A DNA stretch of 64,000 bases from Blastomyces gilchristii SLH14081 (GCF_000003855.2 NW_003101676.1:1486720-1550719); one strand, 5' to 3'. Counted from the first letter of the stretch, positions 22,417 to 33,523 are shown. Notes: generated by a model from the letters alone, not told the origin. Numbers and translations: made by a program.

Positions 22417-24989
22417 GGCATAATTTGTTACTTGATTTCTGGAGCTTTCTCCTGCCCATTTCATTTTTCCTCTAAATTTTATTTTATTATATATTTTATT
22501 TTCTTGTGTCTAGTTTCGTTTGTTGTTTACCTTTTGCCTCGTTTGTGCGTGTGCTTTTGAAGTAAGAAGTCCGAGTCTGAGTGAGTGAAACCCGGTTTTC
22601 ACGAGATTTTCACTTTATTTTATTATTATTACGTTTTCATTCCTCTTTCTTCCTCTGTTATTATTATATTTCTCATTTTTTCCAACTTCCCTCGCCATCC
22701 GATAACATCAAGGATGTACAGGTGTATTTTCTGGACAGGTTATGTGACTCCGTCTAGTTGGGCAGTGCGAGGGAGATGGGTCATGGATTATATGGAATGC
22801 TCCATGACAGATATAGGAAGACGGTTTGGGGGTAAGTTGTTTTCAAAAAGCAACCATCAGTCAGGATTACGTATGGGAGATTTCTTCATGCGCCTGTCCA
22901 ACGGGTGTGATGGGGCAAAATGTGACCGCCAGACCAACGAGAAAACGAAGTCAGCAAGGATGAAAGAAGGGAAAGAGAAGTGGATAATAAAAAGTAGCTC
23001 CGGGGTTAGGGGCAGGGGAAAGGCATTTTGCTTGTTTGCCAGTTTGCTTGGTTGGTTGGTTGCGATGGGATGGTGTGTTTTGAGAAAAGAAAAAAAAAAA
23101 ATTTGTTTTTGCATTAGCAAAAAGGTAAAGCGAAAGCAAAATTGAAAGTAAAACAAAAAAGAAAAAAGAAAAAAAAAAATAATAATAATAGGTTGCATTT
23201 GAAAAGAAGTAAGCTTGATTAATATAGGTGAGGAGGCAAGAGAAAAAATATTAGGTGTGTTCATCTTTTTATTTTATTTTACTTTGCTGTCTCTTTTTTC
23301 TCTTTCTTTTTATATATATTTTTATCTTCAACGATTTCCTGTTTCCTGTTTCATTTTCTTTGTTTTTTCTCCCCCCCCCTCCTTTTTTTGCAACCAAAAA
23401 AATACCCTTCAACTGAAATGGAACTGGGATAATATGGCGGTGGTTTTTGTGCGGCATTTTGGGCTTTCTACTTTTTCCTCTATTGTTTTTGTCTCCTCTC
23501 TTATTTATCTCTTTTCCCCTTCATTATTAACTCTTGAATTACATCCTCACTTTCTGAAGTTATATCTGTGTACAGTCGCTGTGCCCCCTTTCTTTTCTTT
23601 TCTTTTTTTGGTTTATCTTGTGATTTAACTATTTTCATCAATTCTGAAAACGCGTTTTTTGTTGCCTATTGTCCTACGCAAGCCATCAAAGGAACAAATA
23701 CCGATTGATCTATTATGGCCTCATAGTTGATTTTACTATGGCTCCTTCTGGCAGTTTTCCCCCGGTCAAAAGACAGGTAAATTTCTTGTCTATGTGTGAA
23801 TAAACCCTAAGAGAGAACCACGAGTTGCTTGGTTGCTTCTCTATATAATAGACAATAAAACGCTCCACGAAAAATACATTCAATTCAGCTCAGATCAGAC
23901 AATTGTTTTGAAAATATCATAAGAAATTGTAGTCTTGTCTTGCGACACTGACTCCCCTCCCTCACCCCCTCTAATTATATGTAGGAGGAAACAATGATGT
24001 CCCCCTAAATTGTCCCAGCTTGCATAGATTTCCCCATTGTTCATGATCAGGAGGATACCTGGCCACGGACCCGTAGGGCTATTTGTAGAGGTATTAAGCC
24101 GGTTCACGTTCATCGCCAGAGATAACTGCGGTGGAGCTCAACTGAGATGCTTAGGTGGGCGGCTTCGATTGAGGGATCAAATTGAATCACTGGCGTATTA
24201 CTTGTTAGTACTTGGGTACCGGTACCTTCGTAGATAGGTTACTAACAAGTCATGGATGTTCACCCTTGCACCCCCATGGCGGATGATTCGAAGATCACAC
24301 GAAGTATAGGTGGAGGAAATGTGGGAATGGCTGACTTGATAGCTGGCATTCTAGACCGATGGTATCAGAGCGGAAATATTATACATTAAGTGATGAAGAG
24401 CGTGAAGCCGAGAGACAAAACGAGTCGAGGAAGAAGTTTTAAGGGGTTGTCAAGCTTGATATATATAGGAAGGCTTCAACCAGCAGCCCCAAGCTTTGTT
24501 CTGGTTCCTTCCATATCAGTTCCTGTGGAGATACATCCCATGGGCCAGGAAGGTGCCATGGCCATATCGCGCGCACCTGCCATCTCTCGCATATCTTTTT
24601 CATCCCACGCGAAAGAACCAGACGTCGACACGTGAAGATATTGATAAGACCCGGATGGCCTTCCTTTCTTTTTGTTGAACCCGGACTTGCGGTGCACGGC
24701 GGTGGGTGCTAAATGCCAGCCAGGCCGTATACTGTCCTCGCGCTTTGAGCGCATGTCACGGAGGTATGTTGTGTCAATGCGGATCGGCCGGAAGGGGCAG
24801 ATTATTTCGGTCCAAACCTGTTAGTCGCTGCAGTGTGATCCGTGCGATGTACCATACAGGGGTATATATCTAATAAAGTATTGGTATGAATACGTCTCCT
24901 ATGGAGTCGCCCAGCGCACATGAGGAGCTCTGTGAAAGGATAGGGCACAGGCGGCAGTGAGCCCCCCTGCTTCATCGGAAACGAGTTAA
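22417..24989. other. Gene-free interval, T-rich then mixed
   Basis: No recognisable coding domain. From 22480 to 23640 the DNA is T- or A-rich with many homopolymers, and the long ORFs on both strands translate to Phe/Leu/Lys runs. The remainder to 24989 is balanced in composition but holds only short ORFs. Confidence 0.55.
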
Positions 24990-26201
24990 TCAGGCAATCT
25001 TCCGCCCAACATTTCCTATTCCTCTGCCAACAACGCTAATGATCACGTCCCCTGAGTCATTTTCTCCAGGTGCGTCCCTGATTCCCCACCCAGGAGTACC
25101 GAATTTATTTAGGTCCCTGGCGAACTGGACCATGGACTCATCCGCGATGACATCCCTTCCCACTTGCAGTCTTCCTACGTCTTCAGAGCCCATCGCCATC
25201 AGCGTTATCATCGTTGGAGCCGCAGCCTTCGAGACACATCCACCCACTGAGACGGACTCTAGGAGTTGGTACGCACACCGTTTCCCGATATCTTCTGGGG
25301 GTTCCCCACCGGTGGGTAACGAGGCCACATCAGCGGAAAATAAACAACCCGTGGAGGACTCAGCGACTAAAGACAGCCCAAACCCAAGGCCCATCTTCTT
25401 TTTGTTAGAAGGGTTATCTCTGGTCGGTGCAGCGACTAAAGGCGCCGAAGAGACGTCTGAAAACACATAGGTATCGGGGCAAAGGGGGTTCAGGATGCCT
25501 CTCGCAACTTCAATCATCCTGGCGTTATGAGATCCAGATACGCCTACAGCATATGCCACACCACGTATTTTCTTTATTCTACCGGGGTTTAGCAAGTGTA
25601 GCGTCTTCGGAAGTCGAACCTGGTGACCGAACACCAGCTGAACCTCTCCTCCTCCACCTTTTCCATTTGGGCCGGGATTTGACCGTTTCAACACACGCAG
25701 CTCGATATTGTTGAAAATGCCAAATTGAGAAAATAACGGAAGAATAGCAGTCCGCACACTATCGACAGACATATCGCCGGTTGGGGTGGAGGAGGTAATG
25801 ACACCAGGACCGGTGAAGAGGATATTAAACTGTGCTTTGGAGAATGGCGCAAGGAGGCACATTGGTAATAAGAAATAACTAATGCCGCGAGCACAGTTGG
25901 AAGGGATCTCATGCTTTATCACACCCCCGCTTGCACCAGACCCGGGTGCGCTCCCTGTTATAAGCCCCGGTTTGTAGAGAACGATGGTTCCAGTGTAGGA
26001 AATTTCCATGTGTGAGCCATTGGTAACAGCTTCGAGGAGTCGTAGAAATGAAATCTCATGGGGAGCAAGCCCCGTATGGATGGGATCGGACGGCCGGATT
26101 TGAGATATATGAACCGGACGCCCAGTGAGGGTCGAGAGAACAAGGCGGAGTGCAAGCTGGCGATGGGAGGTGAACCGCAGAGGGGGTTGCGGAGTAGCCA
26201 T
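24990..26201 (-). CDS. RCL1: RNA 3'-terminal phosphate cyclase-like protein Rcl1
   Basis: A single exon encodes 403 aa, starting at MATPQPPLRFTSHRQLALRL; yeast Rcl1 is 367 aa. The sequence follows the cyclase-like fold from end to end: RLVLSTLTGRPVHISQIR, GLAPHEISFLRLLEAVTNG, ISYTGTIVLYKPGLITG, CARGISYFLLPMCLLAPFSK, GVITSSTPTGDMSVDS, then KKMGLGFGLSLVAESSTGCL and YQLLESVSVGGCVSKAAAPT. Rcl1 is a nucleolar partner of Bms1 in the U3 small-subunit processome, needed for early 18S pre-rRNA cleavage. It is related to RNA cyclases but is not thought to be one itself. An in-frame extension upstream exists, but this ATG matches where the family begins. Confidence 0.93.
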   Translation of the reverse strand: MATPQPPLRFTSHRQLALRLVLSTLTGRPVHISQIRPSDPIHTGLAPHEISFLRLLEAVTNGSHMEISYTGTIVLYKPGLITGSAPGSGASGGVIKHEIPSNCARGISYFLLPMCLLAPFSKAQFNILFTGPGVITSSTPTGDMSVDSVRTAILPLFSQFGIFNNIELRVLKRSNPGPNGKGGGGEVQLVFGHQVRLPKTLHLLNPGRIKKIRGVAYAVGVSGSHNARMIEVARGILNPLCPDTYVFSDVSSAPLVAAPTRDNPSNKKKMGLGFGLSLVAESSTGCLFSADVASLPTGGEPPEDIGKRCAYQLLESVSVGGCVSKAAAPTMITLMAMGSEDVGRLQVGRDVIADESMVQFARDLNKFGTPGWGIRDAPGENDSGDVIISVVGRGIGNVGRKIA

Positions 26202-26793
26202 GGTTTGTGTAAATTGGAGACTGGACCGAATAGCTGCTATCGGGGCATGAGAAGGAAATTGTCTGAGAGTATATATATAAATATTCAATTATCGAAAACC
26301 TGCTCGCTCCTGAAATCGATCTTGTTCACATCCACAGGAGCCAATATCAAAATCCTGGCGTTGCGTTTTTGACAGTTCAAAAAAATATATAAAAATATGG
26401 GTGGATAAACATTTATCCGAATTCTGACGGGGACCGGTATGGAGTATATGCGTAATACCGAACCTTATCCTTATGGCATACAAATAGCACCCTTCAACCG
26501 CTGTAACTAGCGTATTTCCATGACACCGCGGGGAGACAAACCTCCGAATTTCATAGATATAACAGAGTTGGATCTGGAAAAGCAGCAACAGAAATTTGAC
26601 ATGGCCAAAAACTGCCTTTGACTCAGTGCGAATTGCATCTCTGTCTCCTGGAACTGAGATCTCACTGCCCGTACATAAATCGAAATCGATCGCCAACTCC
26701 TGACCTATTCCACTCCTTTCTTTACACAACCCAACCCTCCGTTTGCCCGCATCGGACATTGCGGGGGATCCGCACTCCAAGCTACCAGCTACA
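26202..26793. promoter_or_regulatory. Divergent promoter between RCL1 and BNA1
   Basis: 592 bp separates two oppositely transcribed genes and holds no credible ORF, so both promoters must lie here. No specific binding site could be assigned. Confidence 0.6.
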
Positions 26794-27562
26794 ATGCTCC
26801 CGCCAGCGCTCAACCTGCCGCAATGGTAACCCATCCCACTATACATATTTAAATACATGCACATGCCCCGCCCAATAAGAAAGAAGACAAAAAGAGGAAA
26901 AAAGAAAAACAAAAAAAAAAAAAAAAACCAAGAAGAAAGAAGAGAAGACAAGCAGCAAGCGCCATTCCACCCACACACTTCATTTTTAACTAACCCCCCT
27001 CATCTCATCTCACAGGCTCTCCCAAAACGCCCACCTCCTCCAACCCCCCGTGAACAACTACTGCGTCTACCACCCTTCCTCCCCCGCCACCGAGGGCTAC
27101 ACCGTAATGGTCGTCGGCGGCCCCAACGCGCGCACAGACTACCACATCAACAGCACGCCCGAATTCTTCTACCAGCACCGCGGCGCCATGCTCCTCAAAA
27201 CCGTCGACACAACCACCGCCCCGCCGACCTTCCGCGACATCCCCATCCACGAAGGCTCCCTGTTCCTCCTGCCGGCAAACACGCCGCACTGCCCCGTGCG
27301 CTTCGCGGACACGGTGGGTATTGTCGTCGAGATGCCGAGGGCGGCCGGGGCGGAGGATGTCATGCGGTGGTACTGTGGCGGGTGCAAGGGGGTGGTTTGG
27401 GAAAAGAGGTTTGTGTGTACGGACCTGGGCACGCAGGTTAAGGAGGTTGTGGAGGAGTTTGCGGCGGATGAGGGGAAGAGGACATGTGGGGGCTGTGGGA
27501 AGGTGGCGGCTGTAAGGTATGCGGAGGGGGAGGTGGTGCAGCCGGGGAGGTTTCCGGAGTGA
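26794..27562 (+). CDS. BNA1: 3-hydroxyanthranilate 3,4-dioxygenase
   Basis: Two exons (26794-26825, 27016-27562) encode 192 aa, the usual family size. The short first exon (MLPPALNLPQ) joins across a 190-nt A-rich intron to complete Trp and reach LSQNAHLLQPPVNNYCVY. The cupin core carries the iron ligands in YHINSTPEFFYQHRG (His, Glu) and NTPHCPVRF (His). The C-terminus has two CxxC pairs (WYCGGCKGVVWEKRFVC and RTCGGCGKV) that bind a second metal in fungal and bacterial forms. The enzyme opens the ring of 3-hydroxyanthranilate on the kynurenine route to quinolinate and NAD+, in the cytosol. The second exon is notably GC-rich compared with its surroundings. Confidence 0.94.
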
Positions 27563-28426
27563 ACGACGGGGGGATTGGGGTTGCGGAGATAGGTAGGTTT
27601 GGGAAGAAAAGGGGAGGGGGAGGTGGTTGTCAAGATTTATCAGATCAGCCGGCTGATTGATATTTTCGTTGGTTATGATGGGCCGTGAAATCGAAGTTGA
27701 AGTCCCAAGTCTATGAATTTCTATTGCTATACCCCGTTCCGCAACTTTTTGAACTTTACTAAACTTATCTGTAAGTTGTGTTTATTTCCATTATTATGTT
27801 GGAAAGGCAACACACTTTTGGACTTTATAATCTTGGAATGTTCCGTCCGACCTAAGAATCACTCGTTAGGAGGAATACATCATGGGAGAAAGGCGGCAGC
27901 AACGAGTAAATAGTAGTTAAAGAAGAACCTTAGATGGAATGAATTGGATAGCTTTCGCACTGATGCTGTAAAGTTGGGATATACCATTGGAGCTAGGTCG
28001 GGATGCCCGAGAACGTAACTTGGGAGAAGACGGCTGATGCTTAGTCCAACACTAAGATATATTCCGAAGGTTTGGTATGTGATAGGACATGAAAGAGCCG
28101 AAGGGTTGTTGGGGAAAGCTAGCGATGGGTTGGTATTATATATACAAATATATAGAAAATAGGGCAAGGAATTACAACAGATTGTATAGAACAAAAAAGG
28201 AAAGATAATAGAAAAATAATGAGAAGGGAGAGGAAAAAATGAAATAGAAAGATAGAAGAACAGAGAATAGTGGTTTGGGGTTGTAGATGTAGAATTCATT
28301 GAGGGTTGATGGTGAGAAGGAGGGGCGGGCCATAAAAAAAAGGTACAGGAATAAGAAGTGCAATAATTAGTCACTGTCAGTTGAAATACATCAATCAGCA
28401 TTAAATGGCCACAAGCATAAAAAAAA

Positions 28427-28471
<45 letters not shown>

Positions 28472-28789
28472 CGCAGAAGATGAAAGCACCGAAAGGCCTC
28501 CGAGTCAGGGAGATAAGAAGGGAGGGTTCGATTCCACAACGATACAAAAAAACAAAAAGGGAAATTACTCTGCAATAAATTCCGCACTGGACCATGGATG
28601 ACATTTCGCGAAAATGGGAGAAGACACGAGACGACAGGAAAAAGGGAGGATGGGGATATATAAAACCCGTAGTATCCCATCACACTCCTCAGCACGGCGA
28701 GCTCATGACCTGAATACTCCAAGCCGCTCACTTAATTCATTTAGGCATCGATTCCCGTTTAGGGATCTCAGAATGGAAGCCAAAAAAAT
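27563..28789. other. Gene-free convergent interval
   Basis: Lies between the 3' ends of BNA1 and the CAP-Gly gene. A long minus-strand open stretch (27880-28731) exists only because of A/T-rich DNA and a 41-nt homopolymer, and its translation is Phe/Ser/Tyr-rich with no domain. No gene is called. Confidence 0.6.
28430..28470. repeat. Poly(A) tract, 41 nt
   Basis: Uninterrupted A run preceded by further A-rich sequence from about 28418. The length in the assembly may not be exact because such runs are hard to sequence. A poly(A) tail of a retrotransposed copy was considered, but no target duplication was seen. Confidence 0.9.
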
Positions 28790-30940
28790 CTAATCCTCAA
28801 ACGGACAATCGATACTCTCATGCCCATCCCGTTCGCAGAGCGCACACCACTTCGACTCATCAATGACGCCGGACGCCTTCCCCGCAACCGGCGACATAGA
28901 CGCCGTCAGCCCGCTAATACCCTTCAGTCCCTCCAGCACTACATCGCGCCCCGTCCGCTGAGAGCTGGGGCTTCCGCCAGCGTTGAGGTTATTATTATTG
29001 GTATTGTTGTATCCATTTGTCGTTGTCATTGTTCTTAAGTTATTTTGTTGGTAGGGTTGATGATGGCTATTGCCGCTGAAACTGTTGTAGGTATTATTGT
29101 TGTCGTAATTGCTGTTGCTATTGCTATTATTATTGGTGGTGTTGTTGCCGGTATTTGCAACTGACTTACCCGCCGCGTTCGCATTCGCGGCAGCGGAACC
29201 AAACATATTCGTGCAGGTCAGGATATCATGGCCGCTCGTTTCGCAGATCTCACACCAGAGCGCGCCGCCCTCATCTGTGCTTGAGGAGCGCGAGTCGGAT
29301 TCCTGCATGCTCTCGAGGTGCTGCTGGTGGCGGACGGGTTCGTTGCGGTGCGGTGGGGAGAAGTGGGGGTATTGGCTATGGCCATTGCTGTTTCTGGCGG
29401 GTGGGGAGGTGGTGTCGTGCCAGTCATTAGGGACGACGGTGCGATCGGAGAGGGTGTGGGTGTGGTTGGGCCCACCCATGCCGCTGCCCGTGCCAGCGCT
29501 GTTATGTCGCTGTTGTTTGAGTGGTGAGGTGGTTATGGTACCGCTGCGGTTGCGGCTGGGACGGTTCTGGTCGAGCTCGCGCTCCAGTTCTTCGATGCGG
29601 TAAGATTTGCGCTCCGTAAGGCTTTCAAGCTCCTCGATGCGACGCTCCAGTCTAGCGACGCGGTCAGCGTCCTGGTGGTCTCCGTTATTGGCAGATCCAC
29701 CATTCATCTGCGCGAGGCCGGGAGGTTCGCCCCTGCTGAGGGAATGGATGATGGCTTTTAGGCCGCGTATTTCATCATCCTTTTGGTCTAGGTCCTTGGA
29801 ACTGGCATACCCATCGCCCCCGGCTCCTTTATATGAGGAAGATGGTTTCTCCCTCTCCTGCTTCAACTCTAGCCTAGTTCTCTCAACCTCACCCCTGAGG
29901 AACTCCACTTCTCCTCTTGCCTCCGCCTCACCCCTGCGAGCGTCTTCAAGACCTTCCTCAAGTTCTGAAACCAGTTCCTCCAACTGTTTAAGCTGCCTTG
30001 CAACGGTTTCAACATCCTCACTACGATCTTGTAGTTCCCTATTAGCCTGCATCAACTCTTCTAGTCTTCTCTCGTAGACCCTCTCAGTCTCCGATGCGGC
30101 CACTTCCAGAGTATCCAGGGTGCTACGAAAGTCTGCGCGGTGGCTATCGAATTCCGCCGTGAGAGCCGCAATCTTCTCGTTTTTCTCGCGGAGTTGTGCC
30201 CGCACTTGTAGCGCATCCAGACCCTCTAGCTCTGTAATACTCTTTTGAAATTCCGCGAGAGTCAACGCCTGTTCTTCCAGCTGCTTATCACGATCTCGCA
30301 ATTGTTTCTCTAGAAATTTGATCCTATCCACGGACTCACTATCGTCAAACGCGGGTGTTCTTATGTCATGCCGCCTTACTGAGCCGGGGGTGTTAATGCC
30401 GCTTTCTACGCTAATTCTGGATGACGGGCGGCTGGGTGGACGGGTAGTCTTGAGCGGCGTTCGAGGAACGCCTCCATGGGCAGAAGTGCTCCTGGAAAAT
30501 GCGGACGGTGTTCGTAGAGCGGTCAGGTTCAATTTCGGTGGAGGGGCCCGCGGGGATTCAGGTCGTGGGAGGGATGGGCGTCTGAACTTGGGTCTGTTTA
30601 CAGACAGCGGGCCAGGGCCTGCGCCTGGGCCGACAGATTTGCTAAAGGGGGGCTTGGAGGGCGTGGGCGGTGTGCTGCCCATGGATGCAGTTCGTTTGGA
30701 GACATATCTGTTATTATTCATGGGCACGAAGATGCCGGAGCCTGGCTGGGAGGTGGTGAAGTAGCTCCGGCCTTCGACGTCGCCGTTATTCTTCCCTCTC
30801 CCGGCGTGTTCTGGGGCCAGCTCAACACCAGCAAAGCGGCCAGGTTTGCCGGCGACGGGGCCTAGGAATTTGACAGTGCCGTACATGCCCCCTGGCACGT
30901 TCACCAGGTCTCCGACCTGGATGTCGTCAAGGGGCGCCAT
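28790..30940 (-). CDS. CLIP-170/Tip1-type CAP-Gly microtubule plus-end protein
   Basis: A single exon encodes 716 aa. The CAP-Gly domain is at the N-terminus (about residues 5-80: VGDLVNVPGGMYGTVKFLG, GRFAGVELA, GRGKNNGDVEGRSYF). A Pro/Ser/Arg-rich basic linker (80-200) follows, then a long coiled coil (about 205-400, continuing weakly to 470). A CCHC zinc knuckle is near residue 560 (CEICETSGHDILTC), then an Asn-rich low-complexity segment, and a second knuckle near the end (CALCERDGHESIDC). This architecture is that of CLIP-170, yeast Bik1, fission-yeast Tip1 and Aspergillus ClipA, which track growing microtubule ends and link dynein/kinesin transport to polarity. The binding loop reads GKNNG rather than the classic GKNDG. 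Confidence 0.92.
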   Translation of the reverse strand: MAPLDDIQVGDLVNVPGGMYGTVKFLGPVAGKPGRFAGVELAPEHAGRGKNNGDVEGRSYFTTSQPGSGIFVPMNNNRYVSKRTASMGSTPPTPSKPPFSKSVGPGAGPGPLSVNRPKFRRPSLPRPESPRAPPPKLNLTALRTPSAFSRSTSAHGGVPRTPLKTTRPPSRPSSRISVESGINTPGSVRRHDIRTPAFDDSESVDRIKFLEKQLRDRDKQLEEQALTLAEFQKSITELEGLDALQVRAQLREKNEKIAALTAEFDSHRADFRSTLDTLEVAASETERVYERRLEELMQANRELQDRSEDVETVARQLKQLEELVSELEEGLEDARRGEAEARGEVEFLRGEVERTRLELKQEREKPSSSYKGAGGDGYASSKDLDQKDDEIRGLKAIIHSLSRGEPPGLAQMNGGSANNGDHQDADRVARLERRIEELESLTERKSYRIEELERELDQNRPSRNRSGTITTSPLKQQRHNSAGTGSGMGGPNHTHTLSDRTVVPNDWHDTTSPPARNSNGHSQYPHFSPPHRNEPVRHQQHLESMQESDSRSSSTDEGGALWCEICETSGHDILTCTNMFGSAAANANAAGKSVANTGNNTTNNNSNSNSNYDNNNTYNSFSGNSHHQPYQQNNLRTMTTTNGYNNTNNNNLNAGGSPSSQRTGRDVVLEGLKGISGLTASMSPVAGKASGVIDESKWCALCERDGHESIDCPFED

Positions 30941-31227
30941 AATCGTGTCGTGATATTTGTTTGTGTAAATAAAAGCTCCGGTGGAGCAAATAACTAGTTA
31001 AAGAGGGCAGGGATGGGGTGGTTTAAGAGAGCCGTAGCAGCATGTCAGGCGTAGGGTTGAAAGAGAGAGAGAGAGAGAAAGTAACAATCAAGAAAGATAA
31101 GAGAATGAAAGAAGAGGGTCGGAATGATACGTAGACGGCGGTGTTGAAGGAGAGAGAGAGAGAGTCATTCGAGGGGAGAGAAGAAGATGAAGATGAAGAT
31201 GAAGATGAAGATGAAGAAGAAGAAGAA

Positions 31228-31259
<32 letters not shown>

Positions 31260-31951
31260 AGAAAGGAGGGAGGAAGCCGTGTTGATTGGGTGATGGTTTG
31301 AAGACGTAGTTAACGATATAAGTAAATAAATAAATATTTAATAGTTTCTTTTCCTATCCTATTTATTTATATATAACTATTTAATGCATAAATACATCTC
31401 GGGAGTCGACTATAGAGATAGAGAGGAACAACTCAATTCAATAATGTATATTTATTAATATTTATATAATAAATAGTATAAATATTTAACTATAGATATA
31501 GAAGACACCAGATCAGATCTCGTCCATCTAAATATTTCATTTCCCCTTAAATACTTAACCTATTTATTCTCCATTGATTCCAACTGGCCGTTAGTTAACT
31601 TATTTATTTAAATATTTAGCTCAGCGCGCATATAAATATATCATAAATATCGTATTTAAATATATTCGCACCTCAGCCTCAAAACGAAGCATCCAACCCC
31701 TTCACAACATCTGAGTAAATATCACCGGGCAAACAGATCAGCTCATTCGCAACCAACTCTGCTTCATGATTAATCGATCTAAATATCTCTAATTCCTCTA
31801 CGTGCCAGTTGTTCTCAATTCTCTTTGTTTGACCGTGGAGCCCGTTCCGCCATCGTCATTACACCTGCATACCGATCTATCTAACATCCATCGACGCCCT
31901 CGCGTTTCTTACACTCCTCATATCCACTCCGCTTCATAGCCAATCGCAGTC
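30941..31951. promoter_or_regulatory. Divergent promoter region, simple-repeat and AT-rich
   Basis: About 1 kb separates the CAP-Gly gene from the kinase gene. It contains GA microsatellites, a GAAGAT/GAT array and then a strongly AT-rich block (31320-31680). No ORF of interest. Confidence 0.6.
31181..31260. repeat. (GAAGAT)n/(GAA)n/(GAT)n microsatellite
   Basis: Six-base GAAGAT units degrade into GAA and GAT trinucleotides. It lies about 240-320 bp upstream of the CAP-Gly start. Confidence 0.92.
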
Positions 31952-33523
31952 ATGTCGCAATACTTCTTCGATCTTCTCTACACCTTCACAGACTGCATGT
32001 GCTGTTTCCCCAACTCCCCGCAGCTCAAAATTAACAACAGGAGTTTCAAGCTGTTGCGGTTGCTAGGAGAGGTGTGTAACTGCTATATATATTATGTAGA
32101 TGGGATAAGATTAGATGATGAAGATAGTGGGAACTTCAAAAGACCGACAAAAACTAATCCCACTTATTCATTCAGGGCGGCTTCTCCTACGTCTACCTCG
32201 TTCAGGACAAAAACACCGCAGAGCTCTTCGCCCTCAAAAAGATCCGCTGCCCCTTCGGCCAGGAATCCGTCTCCCAAGCCCTCAAAGAAGTTGAAGCATA
32301 CACCCTCTTCTCCCCAAACAGATACATCATCCACTCCATCGACTACTGTGTCTCCACCGAATCCGGCTCTAAATTCCGCGCCGATGGCGGTGACCCAGGC
32401 TCCAAGACCGTCTACATTCTTCTCCCGTACTACCAGCGCGGCAACCTGCAAGATGCCATCAATGCTAATCTGGTCAACCACACCTCGTTCCCGGAGAAGA
32501 AGCTGATGACCTTCATGCTCGGCGTGGCCAAGGCGCTCAAGGCGATGCATCAATATCGCGTCAGAGGTGGTGCGGGTGCGGTGAAGAAAGCGAAGATGGT
32601 TAGGAATGAGGCAGACGCAGCGGATGCGGACGCGGCGGCATCTCGTGGACGGCCTGCAAGAAGAAACACTCGTCGCGATAGCGATGACACGGAACACGAG
32701 CCGTTGATGGATGGGGAGGTTACCATTAGCCAGGAAGGGGTGGATGAGGGTGGTTTCCGCCCATATGCGCACAGAGATATAAAGCCAGGTATTTTTTATT
32801 TCAACCAATGCGCTTTTTTTTTTTCTTTTTTTTCTTTTTTCTTTTTTTTTTTTTTTGGCTACAATACAGAATTTAATAAATAGAAAACAAATAAATAAAT
32901 CAAAAAACTAACAATTCCCACAAAAACCAGGAAACATCATGATTGATGACGACGGCCTAACCCCCATCGTCATGGACCTAGGCTCCCTCGCACCAAGCCC
33001 CATCGCCATTACCTCCCGCTCTCTCGCCCTCGCCGTCCAAGATACAGCCGCCGAGCACTCCACAATGCCCTACCGTGCCCCAGAACTCTTCGACGTGAAA
33101 ACCGGCTCCATCATCGATACCAAGGTCGACATCTGGTCGCTAGGCTGCACCATATATGCCTGTCTGGTGGGTAAAAGCCCCTTCGAGGCCCGTAGTGACG
33201 AGACCGGTGGTAGTTTGAGTATGTGTGTGTTGGGTGGGGACTGGAGGTTTCCGGATGAGGACCAAGACCAAGGGCCGAAGGGGAAGGGGAAAGGGGTTGT
33301 GGGCGTTGGCGCTGGCGCTGGCGCTGGGGAAAGCGAAGGGGAAGGGAGTGCTTCTGCTGCTGCTGCTACGGGCGGTTCACCGGGTAAAAAAGGGGGGATT
33401 AGCGAGGCGTCAAAGGAGGTGGTGAGGAGGTGTTTGCAGGTTGAGCCGGCGGATCGACCGGATGTTGATGAGTTGATTGAGCTTTTGAAGGCGACTATTG
33501 AGGAGTTGCCGGATGATGAATGA
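31952..33523 (+). CDS. ENV7: Env7/STK16-type serine/threonine kinase (NAK family)
   Basis: Three exons (31952-32071, 32176-32788, 32931-33523) give 441 aa. The kinase domain spans most of the protein: glycine loop across exon 1/2 (LLGEGGFSYVYLV), lysine in LFALKKI, catalytic loop YAHRDIKPGNIM, the NAK-type DLGS in place of DFG (VMDLGS), MPYRAPELF and KVDIWSLGCTIYACLVGKSP. The N-terminus has a cysteine cluster (C15, C17, C18), suggesting palmitoylation as known for Env7/STK16. About 70 mostly charged residues, including REP-like and acidic runs, are inserted before the catalytic loop. A Gly/Ala/Ser-rich loop lies near residues 360-390. Env7 acts on the vacuole membrane as a brake on fusion in yeast; the same role here is inferred. 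Confidence 0.88.

Noticed and set aside
22585..23145. 186-codon plus-strand frame downstream of the PWWP gene
   Set aside because: Low-complexity Phe/Lys ends, no splice or domain signal, in a homopolymer-rich gap.
26289..26978. 229-codon minus-strand open frame
   Set aside because: It runs antisense through the BNA1 first exon and intron, includes poly-Phe from the A-rich intron, and matches nothing.
27880..28731. 283-codon minus-strand open frame
   Set aside because: Its length comes from AT-rich DNA and a homopolymer; the translation is Phe/Ser/Tyr-rich with no domain and no start context.
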